Counted from the stretch's first letter, positions 11,136 through 22,875 are shown. The stretch: DNA of 64,000 nt from Camellia lanceoleosa (GCA_025200525.1 CM045767.1:120154021-120218020); one strand, 5' to 3'. The notes: generated by a model from the letters alone, not told the origin. Translations and numbers: made by a program.

Positions 11136-11734
11136 TTGATTGTACGCAGGGCTTGGGCTTTCTGTCCATGTCAACACCACCAATCCTCTCTAAATCCACA
11201 CACACTTGCATTACCAACCAAAATAGGCCACACACATAAGGCCCTCTTCTGCACTGCCTTATCTCTCATCTCTGTTGGAATCTCCGGCCACACAATCTCC
11301 CTACCACCATTTTTTACAGTACAAACAACAGCTACCAATGACAGAGACACGGGACGAAAAATTCCATGGCAAATTGTAGGCATCTTTGGCGTCATCCTTG
11401 TACCCATAATTGATGGCATTGCACTTCCATATATAAAGCAATGGTCTATTGGGTTTGGAATTCCAACAATATGTAGTTTGGTTGCAACACTTCTGTTCTT
11501 GATTGTGTCTTGTTCATATGAGTGTGAAAAGCCAAAGGGAAGCCTACTAACAACTGTGTTCAGAGTTTTTGTAGCCTTTGTTTGTAGGATGTATCAACTA
11601 TTAGATCCAAACCACATGTATGCAGAGTAGAGAGTCAAGGATGGATGGTGTACAAGGACTTCCATTGCAACTGAAGGAAGTCTGAGCTGGACATCTACAA
11701 GACCAGTTATCACTTCTCTTCACATTCTTGCCAT
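11136..11734 (+). pseudogene. NRT1/PTR FAMILY (NPF) transporter gene fragment
   Basis: The open frame 11136-11630 carries NPF signatures: ALSLISVGISGH (transmembrane segment with the conserved SVG..GH), then IKQWSIGFGIPTICSLVATLLFL (the W-x-x-GFGIP motif plus the following membrane helix) and YEKPKGSPLT-like YECEKPKGSLLTTVFRVFVAFV. NPF proteins are 12-helix membrane carriers of nitrate, peptides and hormones, normally 550-600 residues. Only about 150 residues from the first half remain, with no start region and with frame loss after MYAE. The residues between the two blocks do not fit the family, so introns or decay are present. This is the only trace of a host gene in the window. Confidence 0.75.
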
Positions 11735-12066
11735 TGTTGACTCTCACCAACAGAATGTAGAAATTTTGGTGGGTTTGTCTCTCCCCCCCTCTCTCTCTCT
11801 CTCTCTCTCATCTTTGTGTATAAATAGAGATGAGAGAGAGAGAGAGAGAGGGGGTGAATTGTATCAAAATTTTGAGAGAGAGAGAGAGAGTTGTGAATTG
11901 AATGAGAGCATTTCTCCTCCTTTGTTTTTTTATTTGCTCTGTATTAGTAAAATTCTCATTTATACTCTGTGGACGTAGGCATTAGGGTGAACCACATAAA
12001 TATTTGTGTCTCATTTGTGTGTGTGATTGTTTGTTGATTATTTTCTTGGTGTTCATAATCCTAACA
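11735..12066 (+). mobile_element. Copia-1 5' LTR, 332 bp
   Basis: It starts TGTTGA and ends CTAACA, near-perfect inverted ends, and is followed two bases later by the PBS. It contains a TATA box at 11819-11827 between CT and GA microsatellites. No second copy is present, so the target duplication cannot be tested (5' flank GCCAT). Confidence 0.85.
11819..11827 (+). promoter_or_regulatory. TATA box of Copia-1 LTR
   Basis: TATAAATAG sits between a CT run (11788-11807) and a GA run (11834-11849). Such CT/GA tracts around the core promoter are common in plant promoters. Confidence 0.65.
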
Positions 12067-12068
12067 AG

Positions 12069-12080
12069 TGGTATCAAAGC
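12069..12080 (+). other. Primer-binding site (initiator tRNA-Met)
   Basis: TGGTATCAAAGC, two bases after the LTR, differs by one base from TGGTATCAGAGC, the complement of the 3' end of plant initiator tRNA-Met. This is the standard Ty1/copia primer site. Confidence 0.9.
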
Positions 12081-12375
12081 CTAGTTGTGTGTTTTTTAGA
12101 AAAACAGAGTGTGTTCTAAAAAATTGCCTAGAATTCAAAATGGTCGAAATCCACTTTTGATCACACCAAGTTGAAGTTCTCGACAAGATGAGCACATGGG
12201 TGAAAATCGTGTCGAAAAAGGAGCTCGGACGAAGCCGCACACGCCGTCACGTGCCATCTGATGCCATGACCACATATCGAAACGCGCTACATGCACATCA
12301 CGCGTCTTCTTTGTTCTACCAGTAGCTGATGTCATCTCCTTCATCAACGGCTGACATATTGCCGCTAGCACCGAC
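12081..12375 (+). other. Copia-1 leader, left part
   Basis: Between the PBS and the inserted A LTR there is no long plus-strand frame. The leader resumes at 15608 after the insertion; the bases CCGAC at 12371-12375 are the left copy of the target duplication. Confidence 0.6.
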
Positions 12376-15300
12376 GTCATCCGGCTATAACGAGCCTTTC
12401 CGCGCTCCTTTCGAAAGACGAATAGCCCTACAGTTCAGACTCCACTTGTGGTTCTGAATCTGATTTCACAAATGCAATGTGAAATGATGAAAACACAAAA
12501 GAGTCCAAATCCAACAATTCTTTTTGAAAAATCGATGTTTGAATCAAATGCCAAAAATGGACTGTTTACCAGATTTCAGAGTCACCAACCAAATATTTTT
12601 GAAAAATTTAGGAAACCTGAGACTCATGCCAAAGGCCATTAGTCCATCATCACCAAAGTGTCTCGGCTTAGGAACTTAGGTATGAGAGGGGAAAGTCATG
12701 AATTAAGCACCCTACTCACCTGATCAAAGATCGGCCTCTACTAATCATGATGTGTTTCTTATTTACATTATATGCTCTTGTTCTGATTATTAGCTATTTT
12801 TACTATGTGACGCTCACACAAATATAGACTAATTTGCAAGAATTGGAACATTTGATCTCATGTTTTTTTTTTTTTTTTTTTGAAATTGTTTTGTGAATTT
12901 GCCATTTGAAAAAGTGGGCTAAAACGGACATTTAATCAAATCGTCCCAGTTCAAGCAATTAGCCTTCATCCACAAGCATTCAAGCAATTATATCATTTAA
13001 GAAATTAGCCTCATGGCAAGCATGTTAGACATGGCAACACAAACATTCAATGCAAGATGCTAAAACAATAAAAGCTCACCTAGTACTCTGAGCAAAAAAA
13101 TGTGAAAGAGTTAGCAAAATATGCATGTTCCTAATTATGCAATTATGGCTAATGCAACACACACATTATGTATTTTATAAGCTCAGCTATGAGCATGGCA
13201 TATGATTTCATTCAAGACATATGATAAATCACGTATTCAAGTAATGAATTTAAACACTTGGTTAGTATGATGAGCCGAACCTTAGATGTATGCAAGACGA
13301 ATGGATGCAAATCATAAGAATGCTAATGAAACGTGCTCTAAACTAACCACCGTAAGCGATTTAAATAAAAGGGAGAAAGACATGGGATTGGAAGACATAC
13401 ACGTTATTACAACATTTGACCCCTCACGCAGGAGGGTGCGAATCAATGTCCGAAGAATTAACTAACTACTAGAAAATTGGGCTAATGGGTAATAATTAAC
13501 TTAACTAAGCTAATTAATTACTTTATTACAACAATTTAACTAGCTATACTCCAATTATCAATAAGCTAATGGCTACAACAATACTAATTATAATAAGATT
13601 AATTATAACACTAATAATCATAACACTAATGGAACAATTAATCGCATTCGACCAAGGCGTAAGTGAAGATGGATGAAGGTTACATGTACAGTGCCTGAGA
13701 GTTACTCTGTCTGTTCAAGCCAACTCTATTTCACTTTCAGCCACTGCTCTGTTTTCCTGCAAAACTACACTGCTGGCCACACACCGAGGGCCGGCCGTGC
13801 ATCAATGATGGCCGGCTGAGTCTATAGATGACCGGCCGTGCATCAATTTGGTGCAAAACTCTATTTTTGTGTTCTGAGGTGAACTAGTGTAGACAAAGTG
13901 TTCTCAAGCTTTGTTTGTCCCATCTTCCTTCGCTGTCATGGAAAAGCCTCGAGAGAAGGTTGAAATTGATCCCAGAGCCATCAATGAGCAAATTGATTGC
14001 TTGATGGTCTCAGATACCATTTTGGACAAAAAAGTCAATGAATGCAATGAATAAAACCACCCCTCCCTCTTGTCATGGAATGAGCTCAAAGCGGGAGGTT
14101 ACAACGCTTCAAGAATCATCAAAATGCCATGAATTAGCATGTGATCACTCTTGACACAAGGAACTTGGCATAACGTTCGGCCAAGTTCAAGCGATTCTAA
14201 CCGTTTTCTTTATATGGGTTGTTCCAAGTTTTAAGCTAATTTTATGAAGCCTTACCATTCTTTAGTCCATTTTTCCATGGTGATATCAAAGTCCTCTAAA
14301 CAACAAGTAATGTCAAACGAGAGGTTCTTCTAAAGCATGAGAGAAAGACTATACTATTGGCAATGAATCTTCGAAAAGATTAAGCCATTAAGTAGAAGTC
14401 TCTATTACATGTTTTGTACAACCTCAATCGGTTGAAATCATTCTCAAGAATGAAAGGGATAGATGGCGGATTGATTGTTAAAATTAGACTCTTAACATGA
14501 AAAATAAGCAAAGAAAAGCTTGGAACAACATGTAACAAGTTATGTATGCCAACTTATAAGACAACAAATGAATTAACCAAAGCATGAACCAATTTAAAAG
14601 GCTTGGACAACCCTAAAACAACTCTTAATAAATGAAAAACAGAGGTTAAAAATGCATGAAAACAGCCTAAAAGGCTAGACAACAAAGTGATGAAACAAGG
14701 CTAGGAAGCAAAAACAAGGAGGGGTGCCTAATCCCTTCACTTTTGAAACTTCAAAACATGATTTTTAGCTCCTTTTTACCTTTGAAAATTAGTGCAATGA
14801 GCAAAGAAAATGAGTGTAAAAGAGAGGTTTGAGCTATAGGTAAAGGTGTAGAAAGAGCAAACTCTCTCTACCCTTTTGGTACCTCTTCAAACCCAATCTT
14901 AAACACTTCAAATAGGATCAAAACAACATAAAACAATAAGAACTAAGTAGTAAATTAAAGAAATGAAAGCAAGAAGGAAGATAGCAAGCTTATACCTCTC
15001 AAAGGAGTAAGCTTGTTGTTTGTGATCAAACTAAGCTCCAACACACTCTCAAACTTGAATTATGCTTCTTAAAGATCAACCAAGGCTCTAAGATGGTGAG
15101 ACAAGGTTGTGTATGGTGTATGGAGATAACACAAGAAAGTTAGGTTAGCTCAAAGGTTGCTTGCTAAAGAAGAAGGAGAACGAAGGAGCTCTCAAGGTAT
15201 ATATGAGTTTTCTAAATTTTGTTCAACCCTCAAAACAATAACACAACTTCGTTTTTATAGAATTTGAGCCTAAATGTGATAAATATCTTAAAAAATGGAC

Positions 15301-15607
15301 AGTTGGCGGCCTCCTGTCCAAAATAGTGTTTTTTTCCACCAAAGGCCGGCCGGCCATCACTGATGCCCGGCAGGGCTTTGATGCCCTCCCCTGTGTTTTT
15401 TGGTTCAAACTCAGTTCAGGGTGGAAAAAGTTCCAAAAATGGGACTCAGAGGTTCAAACAAAGTAAATGTTAAAGATTTGAGGTTATTTCGAGAGCTTGA
15501 CTGAGTTCAAATCGCTGCGAATTCAAAGCACACAATTCAACTTTTATCAGCGAGTGTATCGAACCAAGTGCCTAAGTCTTGTGGGCAGTCAAAATGGGGT
15601 GTCTACA
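12376..15607 (-). mobile_element. Family A solo LTR (A2), about 3232 bp, inserted in Copia-1
   Basis: Read on the minus strand it starts TGTAGACACCCCATTTTGAC at 15607 and ends near 12376 in a sequence aligned with the A1 tail (ATAGCC, CGTCTTTCG, TCGTTATAGCCGG). The 5-bp repeat CCGAC flanks it (12371-12375 and 15608-15612). The terminal base of the tail end appears to be lost. Length matches A1 and the 57301 copy. No internal domain is present, so it is a solo LTR. Short GGCCGGCC-type segments near 13790-13850 and 15340-15370 recur at the same places in A1 (6490-6540 and 4950-5060). Confidence 0.9.
15251..15260 (-). promoter_or_regulatory. TATA box of solo LTR A2
   Basis: CTATAAAAAC on the minus strand, about 350 bp inside the LTR start, aligned with the TATA boxes of A1 and the 57301 copy. 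Confidence 0.6.
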
Positions 15608-16095
15608 CCGACCCGCGCCGACCTATGTTCAACCGCGCTGACTCGCATTGACCGAAGCCAACCCGGAGTCATTGACCAAAGCTGCGCCACTAACCAAGCC
15701 ACTATTGACTAGCCATTGACCAAGCCTCGCCTCTAGCCGCTAACGCCAGCCTAACACCAGTCAACCTGTGAAATTATCCGGTGCTTCTCAGCCACTCCAG
15801 ATTCTGTCGATCTAAACCGTTCAACCTGTTTTGGCTTGATCCGATTCATTCTAAGTCTATTTTTGACGATCCAATAGTGTTTTCCAACTATTTGGAATAT
15901 TCTGGACACATCCATATGGTCAAATTTTGTAAATAAGATTTCAAAAGTTTGTAGTCTTTATTTTGGCAATCAGAAGCGTTTTTCGGGTTAAGTTGACCAG
16001 TCTGGACTCAACAGCGACGTTTGATTTTTCAGACAGAGTTCATTTTCTGTAGAGACAATTGTAGATAGAGGAATCAACGTCCACTTCGGGATCCA
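15608..16095 (+). other. Copia-1 leader, right part
   Basis: It begins with the right copy of CCGAC and continues a GC-rich leader full of GACC/CGAC words (15608-15780). It then becomes AT-richer until gag. No other gene is seen. Confidence 0.55.
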
Positions 16096-16793
16096 TGATA
16101 AAGCTGAATGCTTCCAACTACGTAATCTAGAAGCCCAGAATAGAGGATGTCTTGTATTGCTGAGATTTGTTTGACCCTATTGAACTTAATGGAGTCAAAC
16201 TGACAACAGAAAACGACGAAGACTAGAAGCGAAAGAATCGGAAAACCATTGGCCAGATCAAACAATGGATCGATCATAGTGTCGTCCACTATGTCACCCA
16301 GGAAATTGATGCCTATGCTCTTTGGACGAAGTTAGGAGGCATGTACCAGTCAAAAACTACTTGGAACAAAGCCCTCCTAATGAGAAGACTTGTAAATTTG
16401 AAGTTGAAAGGCGATATCTCTGTTGCTGAACACACCAGTGAGTTTCAAAATTTGGTGAACCAACAGGCAACTGTTAAAATGGAGTTAGATGATGAAATGC
16501 AAGCCCTATTGCTACTCAGTTCTTTGCCAGACAGTTGGGAGACATTGGTGGTGTTCCTTAGCAACTCTACACCAGAAGGAAAACTAACCATAAGCATGGT
16601 TACAGATACTCTATTCAGTGAAGAGGCAATAAAAAAAGACATGGGTAGAGATCAATCCCATGTTCTCATCACAAAAAATAAAGGTAGAGGCAGAGGCAGG
16701 GAAAGAAGCAAAAGTAGAGGATGCAGCAGAGAAAGATCTCCAGACAGAGGGAAGTCCAGAGATTGTAGAAGCCGGCCAAAGTTCAAGTGTTAC
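16096..16793 (+). pseudogene. Copia-1 gag (UBN2 / Retrotran_gag_2 type), truncated
   Basis: From about 16096 the plus strand reads MIKLNASNYVIWKPRIEDVLY, the conserved start of copia Gag, then a stop (TGA, near 16159) and a frame change before 16341. From there LWTKLGGMYQSKTTWNKALLMRRLVNLKLK, FQNLVNQ, LLLLSSLPDSWE and the Arg/Lys/Ser-rich linker follow. It ends at KFKCY, the first Cys of the zinc knuckle, where an inserted LTR starts at 16794. Gag would form the cytoplasmic particle. The remaining 168 codons from 16341 are open. Confidence 0.88.
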
Positions 16794-17184
16794 TGTAGAC
16801 CGCCCGGAACTCCACTCCACGCGCGAGGGCGCGAATTGTTGTTCTAGCTATTACAGTTCGGACTCCTGTCACGGTTCTGAATCTAATCTCTCAAAGTACA
16901 ATATAAGACTGATAAATCACCAAAGACTCCAAATTCGGAAAATTGTTTTGGAAAATCGATTTTAATCAAAAAGCACCAAACATGGATTGCTTTGCCAGAT
17001 TTCAGAGTCACTACCTAAATATTTTGTTTTGGAAAATTTAGGAAACCCTGACTCGTGCCTAAGGCCACGTGTCCGTCATCACCAAAGTTGCCTCAGCTCG
17101 GGAACTTGGGTACGAGAGGGGAAGGTCCTGAAATGAGCACCCCCGCTCGCCTGATCAAAGGATCGGCCTTTACTAACATGATAT
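16794..17184 (-). mobile_element. Family A-type LTR fragment (A3), tail end only
   Basis: It begins TGTAGACCGC directly after the Copia-1 gag bases GTTAC (possible left target copy). It then aligns with the tail of A LTRs in reverse: GTTCGGACTCC, GGTTCTGAATCT, GCCAGATTTCAGAGTCAC, ATTTAGGAAACCCTGACTCG, GGCCACGTGTCCGTCATCAC. It stops at 17184 where element B starts. The missing remainder is not found on the far side of B. Confidence 0.75.
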
Positions 17185-18555
17185 TGTAGACACCCCATTT
17201 TTGACCAACCTTAAGACTCAGACGTCACCGATTGAGCGCCAGATAAGATGTTGTGCTTTCGTGGTCTCAGAGTCGAGCTATGCGCCGCCTCCCGACTTCC
17301 AACTCTCTTCTGCAGGTTTTGCCTCGGTTTGCCATAACCGACTTCGGTTTTCTCTGCTTTTCTTTCCTAAGGGAGGGAGTGGTCTTGTAGACTATCTCTC
17401 GTGGCCGTGGCTACTTTCCGTGGCCGTCAGAGGCCATTTTGCCCATTTTGAGTCCTGGTTCCTGCTTGAGTCAAGTAGGTGCCTCGGCTCGGACCGCCTA
17501 ACCATCTCCGATTTCTCCGGTTTTTGGCATGCATCTCATTTACTCCATACCGAGGGACACTGGGTCTCAGATACCACTTCGTGGGTTTAACGCCACTTTT
17601 GCTTATAGCCATTTTGGACCCCGAATCACGTGATTTGGGCCCCGAGCATTCATTTTGCATTAGTTTTGTTCAATTTTGGCAGTACCTCTGCTTTAGCACC
17701 GTGAAGATCACCGGAGGGTGGGAGGCCAGCAATTGTCTCGTAAAACCAGTTTCACTCCTCCCAAGGTCTGCTTTTGCTCACTTCCTGCTAATGTTGAACA
17801 CCTTAGGGATATTTTCTTGAGCCGAGACTACATATTTGTGATGAGGGACATGGAGGACCCTAAAAGTGGTGGTCGGCCAAGAATTGTTATTTTCATTTTT
17901 GAGCCTCTCTTTCAAGTTGCATGTTGTGCCTCCTGCTTCAGAGTTGCTAAATTCTAACCATGGGGTCTTGTTCTACACACTGGAGGACACCAAAATATGG
18001 TGGCGCCATTAATTGTTCACTTCATTTTTAGCCATGGCCGGCGGCCATGGGGAGTGGTTGGTCGATCGGCCATCTTAAGAAAAGCACTGCCGCTTCGCCT
18101 CGCTTGACCACTTTATACCGTCCAAATTGCTTTTCCAAATATCTTTGCCTCGAGGATATTTTGGGAGGAAAGCTTGGATGCATTTCCCTCCCTTTTACAC
18201 CCCTTTCTTGCCCATTTAAGGGGCTGACCTCCTTCTTTGTTAGGGTTAGCAACTTTCTTCTCAAGACTTCATCTCCCATTGCCTCCATTTCCCTCTCCAA
18301 AAGCTCCAAAAACCTTCAAGTTTCTAGCCCACTTGTTCATCAACCCTAAGCTTCACCATCACCACCTCCATTCCAGCAGTAAAGGAGGATTTTTCAGAGG
18401 CTAAGAAGCAACAAATTGAAGCCAAGAAGCAACAAAAGCTTGATCTTCAAGGGTAAGTCACTATTTCCCCTTTTTGAGCACATTTTTGCATCAATTCTTT
18501 ACCCTACTTGATCTCTATTTTGGGCTCCGAACCCTACTGATTTTAGGCTTATTTT

Positions 18556-18904
18556 GAGCCCCTCTACAACATTGTAGAAGGGCTCAACCTTGTTTGGCAC
18601 CTCTATGATGCACCTCTTTCAATATCACTCTTTGTGCCAATATTTTGCATGCTTTGTTTGGATTATGAGTGATCCATTTTCGAGCCTGATATAAACTGTG
18701 AGTGGGCTTATTTTGAGCCCCTCTTCAACATTTAAGAAGGGCTCAACCATGTTTGGTGGTTCTATCATGCACTTGTTTTGTAATTCTTCCAATTTACCGT
18801 AAAATTGCATGGTTTCTTTAGCCTATTTGAAGTCTGATTTTGAGCATGCCATTAACTGAGATTGAGCTTATTTTAGGTCCCTCTACAACATTGTAGAAGG
18901 GATC
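18556..18904 (+). other. Three copies of a stem-loop in the 5' LTR
   Basis: Near-identical 29-30 nt stem-loops lie at 18556-18585, 18715-18744 and 18876-18904, spaced about 160 bp. The first reads GAGCCCCTCTACAA, then CATTGTAGAAGGGCTC, and pairs 13 of 14 positions. Copy 2 swaps an A-T pair for T-A. Copy 3 swaps a G-C pair for T-A. If transcription starts near 18245 these lie in the R/U5 leader RNA. Confidence 0.7.
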
Positions 18905-19689
18905 AATCTTGTTTGGGGCCTCCATGCATGGCCTCTCTTTGGCCCCATTTCGCATGCCTTTTTTAAGCTTATTTGGCTTCTGATTTCAGCCTTCATCAGG
19001 CCTGAAAAGAGCCTTATTTTTTCCTTATTTTCATGTTTTGTTAAGGGTCTTATGCTATTTGGTGAATACTTTTAGTACTTCATGTTATACCCTCTTATAC
19101 CCCCTTATTTCTGCATGCCTTGCTAGCTCATCATGCTTCTGTTTTTGAGCCTTCATCAGGCTTGGAAAGAGTCTTAAAATAACTCATTCTTCATTTTTTG
19201 TTAAGGGTCTTAGGCTGTTTGGTGCATCCTTTTGATACCTCATGTTATAGCCTTTGTTGGCTCATATTTCGCATGCTATTTTGAGCATATCTACATACTG
19301 AATTGGAGGATTTCATCTACTGTAAATGTGCATATTTTTGGTCCCTCTTCAATGTTGTAGAACTGTATTTTTCAGTTTGAGCATTGTACATATCACTTGT
19401 TTCATTGTTCCCTTATTTTCCCCCATTTTTGCATGCTGTTTTTGCCGTACTTGTGATTGTTGTTTGGACATTCTTTGTACTGGAAAAATTCTAGTTTAGG
19501 GGCTGCCTAGCATCTGTCTTTACATGTCATGTCCATATTGCGCAAGTTTGGCATAGCTGTAGGCCATTTCGGGTGCTTAGCATAGCATTTCGGGCATCGG
19601 GTGTAATTTTGTTATAATTTGGGGGCTGTTTTTGCATTATTTTGGCTGCTGAAATTTGCATTTTCCATATGCCATATGCCACGTCTCAT

Positions 19690-20340
19690 TCGCATGTCAT
19701 TTCATGCCTTAGGGCCATTGCCTCGGTTTGCGTGCCCGTGTGCACGTATTTCGAGGCACTTCATTTTCATTCATCGGCTTCTTATGTGAGTGTGGCTGAG
19801 GCTCTCTCACATTAGTATAAGTCCAATCTGTATTTGGAGTGCCATTTCATACCTTTATGCCATTGTTCTTTTGCGTGTCTGCAGTGCACGATTTCGAGGC
19901 ACTCCATTTTCATTCATCGGCTTCTTATGTGAGTGTGGCTGAAGGCCTCTCATGTTAATGTAAGTCCATTTTGCATCCTGTATTCCATTTTAGTGTCATT
20001 TGCATTGCGTAGGCCATTGCCTCGGTTTGCGTGCCCGTGTGCACACATTTCGAGGCACTTCATTTTTCTCCGACGGCCTCTTATGTGAGTGCGGCTGAGG
20101 CTCTCTCATGTTAGTGTAAGTCCAATTTGCATTCTGTATGCCATTTCATGTCTATATGTCACCGCTGTTCAAGGTGTCTGTGCACGCATTTCGAGACATC
20201 TCACTTTAGTCTCATCATATATCATATTTCATGTCAGTTCATGCTTTAGTATCATTGCCTCGGTTTATGTGCCTATGTGCACGCATTTCGAGGCATCTCA
20301 TTTTCGTAGCATTGTGCATGCTAGATCATATTTTAGTTGC
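19690..20340 (+). repeat. Tandem repeat array in B 5' LTR, ~150-bp unit
   Basis: The unit contains CCTCGGTTTGCGTG, a TTTCGAGGCACTTCATTTTC block, CTTCTTATGTGAGTG and GTAAGTCCA. Units start near 19709, 19859, 20008, 20158 and 20250, the last one shorter. The same array is in the 3' LTR at about 40050-40690, so it predates the insertion. Confidence 0.7.
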
Positions 20341-22009
20341 ATTCATGCATGTCGTGCATATTGCATCGTGTTCGGGATAGGAGTTAGTCGCACGGAAACG
20401 AGGCACGCTTTCAGACCGAGTGACGGAACGGGTCTCAATTCCCAAGTCACCGACACTCCGGATTATCTATGATGGAGTTAGGTTTTGTTGTAGCATTCAT
20501 ATGCATTCATCCTATATTGAGTTGTGCAATCCGACTCCTCGGCCATCATGCATCGAGATGCGTGATTGGTGGCATGAGGATTGAGGCATGCATATATTTG
20601 TGAAATACATTGCTATGCCCTTTTCGCTCTCGCTGCAAGAAAATCAAGAATCGAAGTCTTCTGAGTCCGCACGATTTCGAGAAATATTGCAAACAGAGGC
20701 TAATTGGGGCATCCCAAAGGATTTCGCACCAAGGCAATTTCAACATACATCACTCATCAAGAGTAAGGCGCCCCTCGCTTGCATGCCGCTTTTACTTTTT
20801 TGTAATTAATTTGTTAATTAATTAGGAATCAGATATTCTTTCATTTGGGATCAGATATTATTTATTCTACCCTCTCGCTGAAGGCATAATTGTAATAAGT
20901 GTGGGTGAGTGTGATGTATGTCTTCCAACCCCCACTTCTTTCTTCCCTTTTATTTACCCGCTTATGATGGTTAGATATAGGGCATGCTTCAATTAGCATA
21001 CAGTATGACAGCATGTTTGCATCATTCATCTATTTTGCACGCACCGGGCTCGGCGCATCATACAAACTGCATTTGTATTTCAATTCCAAATTGAATACAT
21101 GTTAGTTGTAGCATTCCATGTGCCATGTTTAGAATAGCCGAGCCTGCTATAGTTTGCATCTTTGCATGTGTTGCATTAGACATTTCAGTATGCTTAGGTC
21201 CATGCATGGATTTCTAACAAGCTTCTGTTTTTAGCTTGGAGTACTCGGTGAGTTTTATGCTTTAGCATCCTTGCATGCGTGTGAGTGTTGCCATGAATAG
21301 CATGCTTACCATGAGGCTAACTGCTTATGTGATATAACTGCCTTGAATGCCTGTGGGTGGAGGTTGAGTTATCTGAATTGGGACAATTCGTCGACTGTTT
21401 GTTTTAAGCCCACTAGATAGTGGCAAAATCATGTTTTCTAAGCCCACCTGAGGGTGGCAAATCCGCGTCTTAGCCTACTCATGGTAGCACCATCAAACCA
21501 TTTTCAAACAAACAAACATGAAATGTTTTGTTCCAATTTAGGCGATTCATATACTTGTATGTCAGGCGCATCACATAGTAACCTAGGCTAATAACCTAAT
21601 AAGAACTCGCAATGTTTTCAAAATCGATATCATGGTTAGTAGAGGCTTGTCTTTGATCGGGCGAAGGGGTGCTCACGGCGACCTTTCCCAATCGCATCCA
21701 AGTTCCCGAGCCGAGGCAACTTTGGTGATGACTTTACACGCGGCCTTTTGGCACCGAGTCGTGGTTTCCTAAATTTCCCATTTTAAAAAATATTTAGGTG
21801 GCGACTCAGATTCAGCGGCGATCCATGTTTGGCACTTCTTTCAAAAAACTGCTTTCCAAAACGATTTGCCGGATTTGGACTCTTCGTTCAAGATTAAGAA
21901 CCGTGACATTTGAGTCCTTCGAATCAGTAGTGACCCAATATCGAACTAACGGGGGGGACTCGACTCTTTCCCCGGATGCTCGGGGACGCCTACGCTTCGC
22001 GCATCTACC

Positions 22010-22875
22010 GATTTAGAGAACTTGACTCAACTCATGATATTTGGTTTTGACTACACTTGTGTTTTTGCATTGCATTTGCATTGGTGCTTAGGACACAGAT
22101 TTGCCATATGCCATTCTCGAACGATTTGCGGAGGCTTGTCTTGTCAAGTCATGTCCGTAAGGCCGACGGCCTCGGCTCGACAAAGATAGAACACAAACCC
22201 GGTTTTACCGGCACCTTTTGACCATTCGACCTAGTGCATATTCGATCCATAGTGACCATTCTAAACTAGGACAAAGTTGCTTACCCGCTTATAGGTTGTT
22301 TGAAGTCACGCGTAGTGAAACCCTAGCTCTCGACAAAATAGGACAGGGAAACCCTACCCCAACATAGGGGTGTTTTGGCTCTCACTTATCCGCTATGTGC
22401 TTGCTAGAGTACATCTCACAGGAATGCATGTATCGCTTGAGTTTGGGCATCAGTTCAAGCATCAACAAGATTCGAGAATCGCTTGTATCGCTTGAGTTTG
22501 GGTATCAGTTCGCGGCATCATTCAAGATTCGAGAATCGCTTGTCTCATGGATATCGGATTCATTAGGGAACAAAGGATACAGAACAAGGATCGCTTGTTG
22601 AGGACAGTATTTCCAAATTTTATTAACTGTGGTGTTGTATGCCCGATCGCTAGTGTATTTAATTTAAGCCGTTATGCCTGCTTTTCCGTCATTATTTCTT
22701 TTCGCTTATTTATCTTTTGCTAGGGCGCTTTGTAGCACGATTGCTTCGAACCACCGATACTCCCCAAGCACTTTGGACACGAGGTCACCGACTTAACCGA
22801 TTCATGGATCTAGTTGACAGACATCCAAAGGTTCCACTCTACCCCCGCTAATAGAAGAAGGCCGAGGAGGCGCAG
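22010..22875 (+). other. Element B leader between 5' LTR and gag
   Basis: No clear primer-binding site is visible right after the LTR (GATTTAGAGAACTTGACTC). The segment contains two imperfect copies of a GGAATCGCTTG/TTGAGTTTGGGYATCAGTTC word near 22433-22530. Short open pieces only; I see no gene. Confidence 0.5.

Larger units (their letters stand above)
11735..16793 (+). mobile_element. Copia-1: Ty1/copia retrotransposon, truncated
   Basis: It has a 5' LTR (11735-12066), an initiator-Met-type PBS, a leader, and gag up to the zinc knuckle at 16793, where another LTR cuts in. Protease, integrase, RT and the 3' LTR are missing from the window. A minus-strand A-family solo LTR (12376-15607) sits in the leader. 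The element landed just downstream of the NPF fragment. Confidence 0.85.
17185..22009 (+). mobile_element. Element B 5' LTR, about 4825 bp
   Basis: It starts TGTAGACACCCC and ends CATCTACC (expected CTACA), then the internal region. It is among the longer plant LTRs. Landmarks: a TATA-like CATTTAAGG at 18213-18221, a GTAAGT splice-donor-like site at 18453, three hairpins (18556-18904), about five tandem copies of a ~150-bp unit (19690-20340), and a tail similar to family A (20880-21800). Confidence 0.9.

Noticed and set aside
11136..11630. Intact small membrane protein gene
   Set aside because: The residues match only an internal part of NPF transporters, and the start Met lies in unrelated sequence.
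16794..17184. Clean A-family insertion with target repeat GTTAC
   Set aside because: The second GTTAC copy and the rest of the LTR are not present on the far side of B, so a full insertion cannot be shown.
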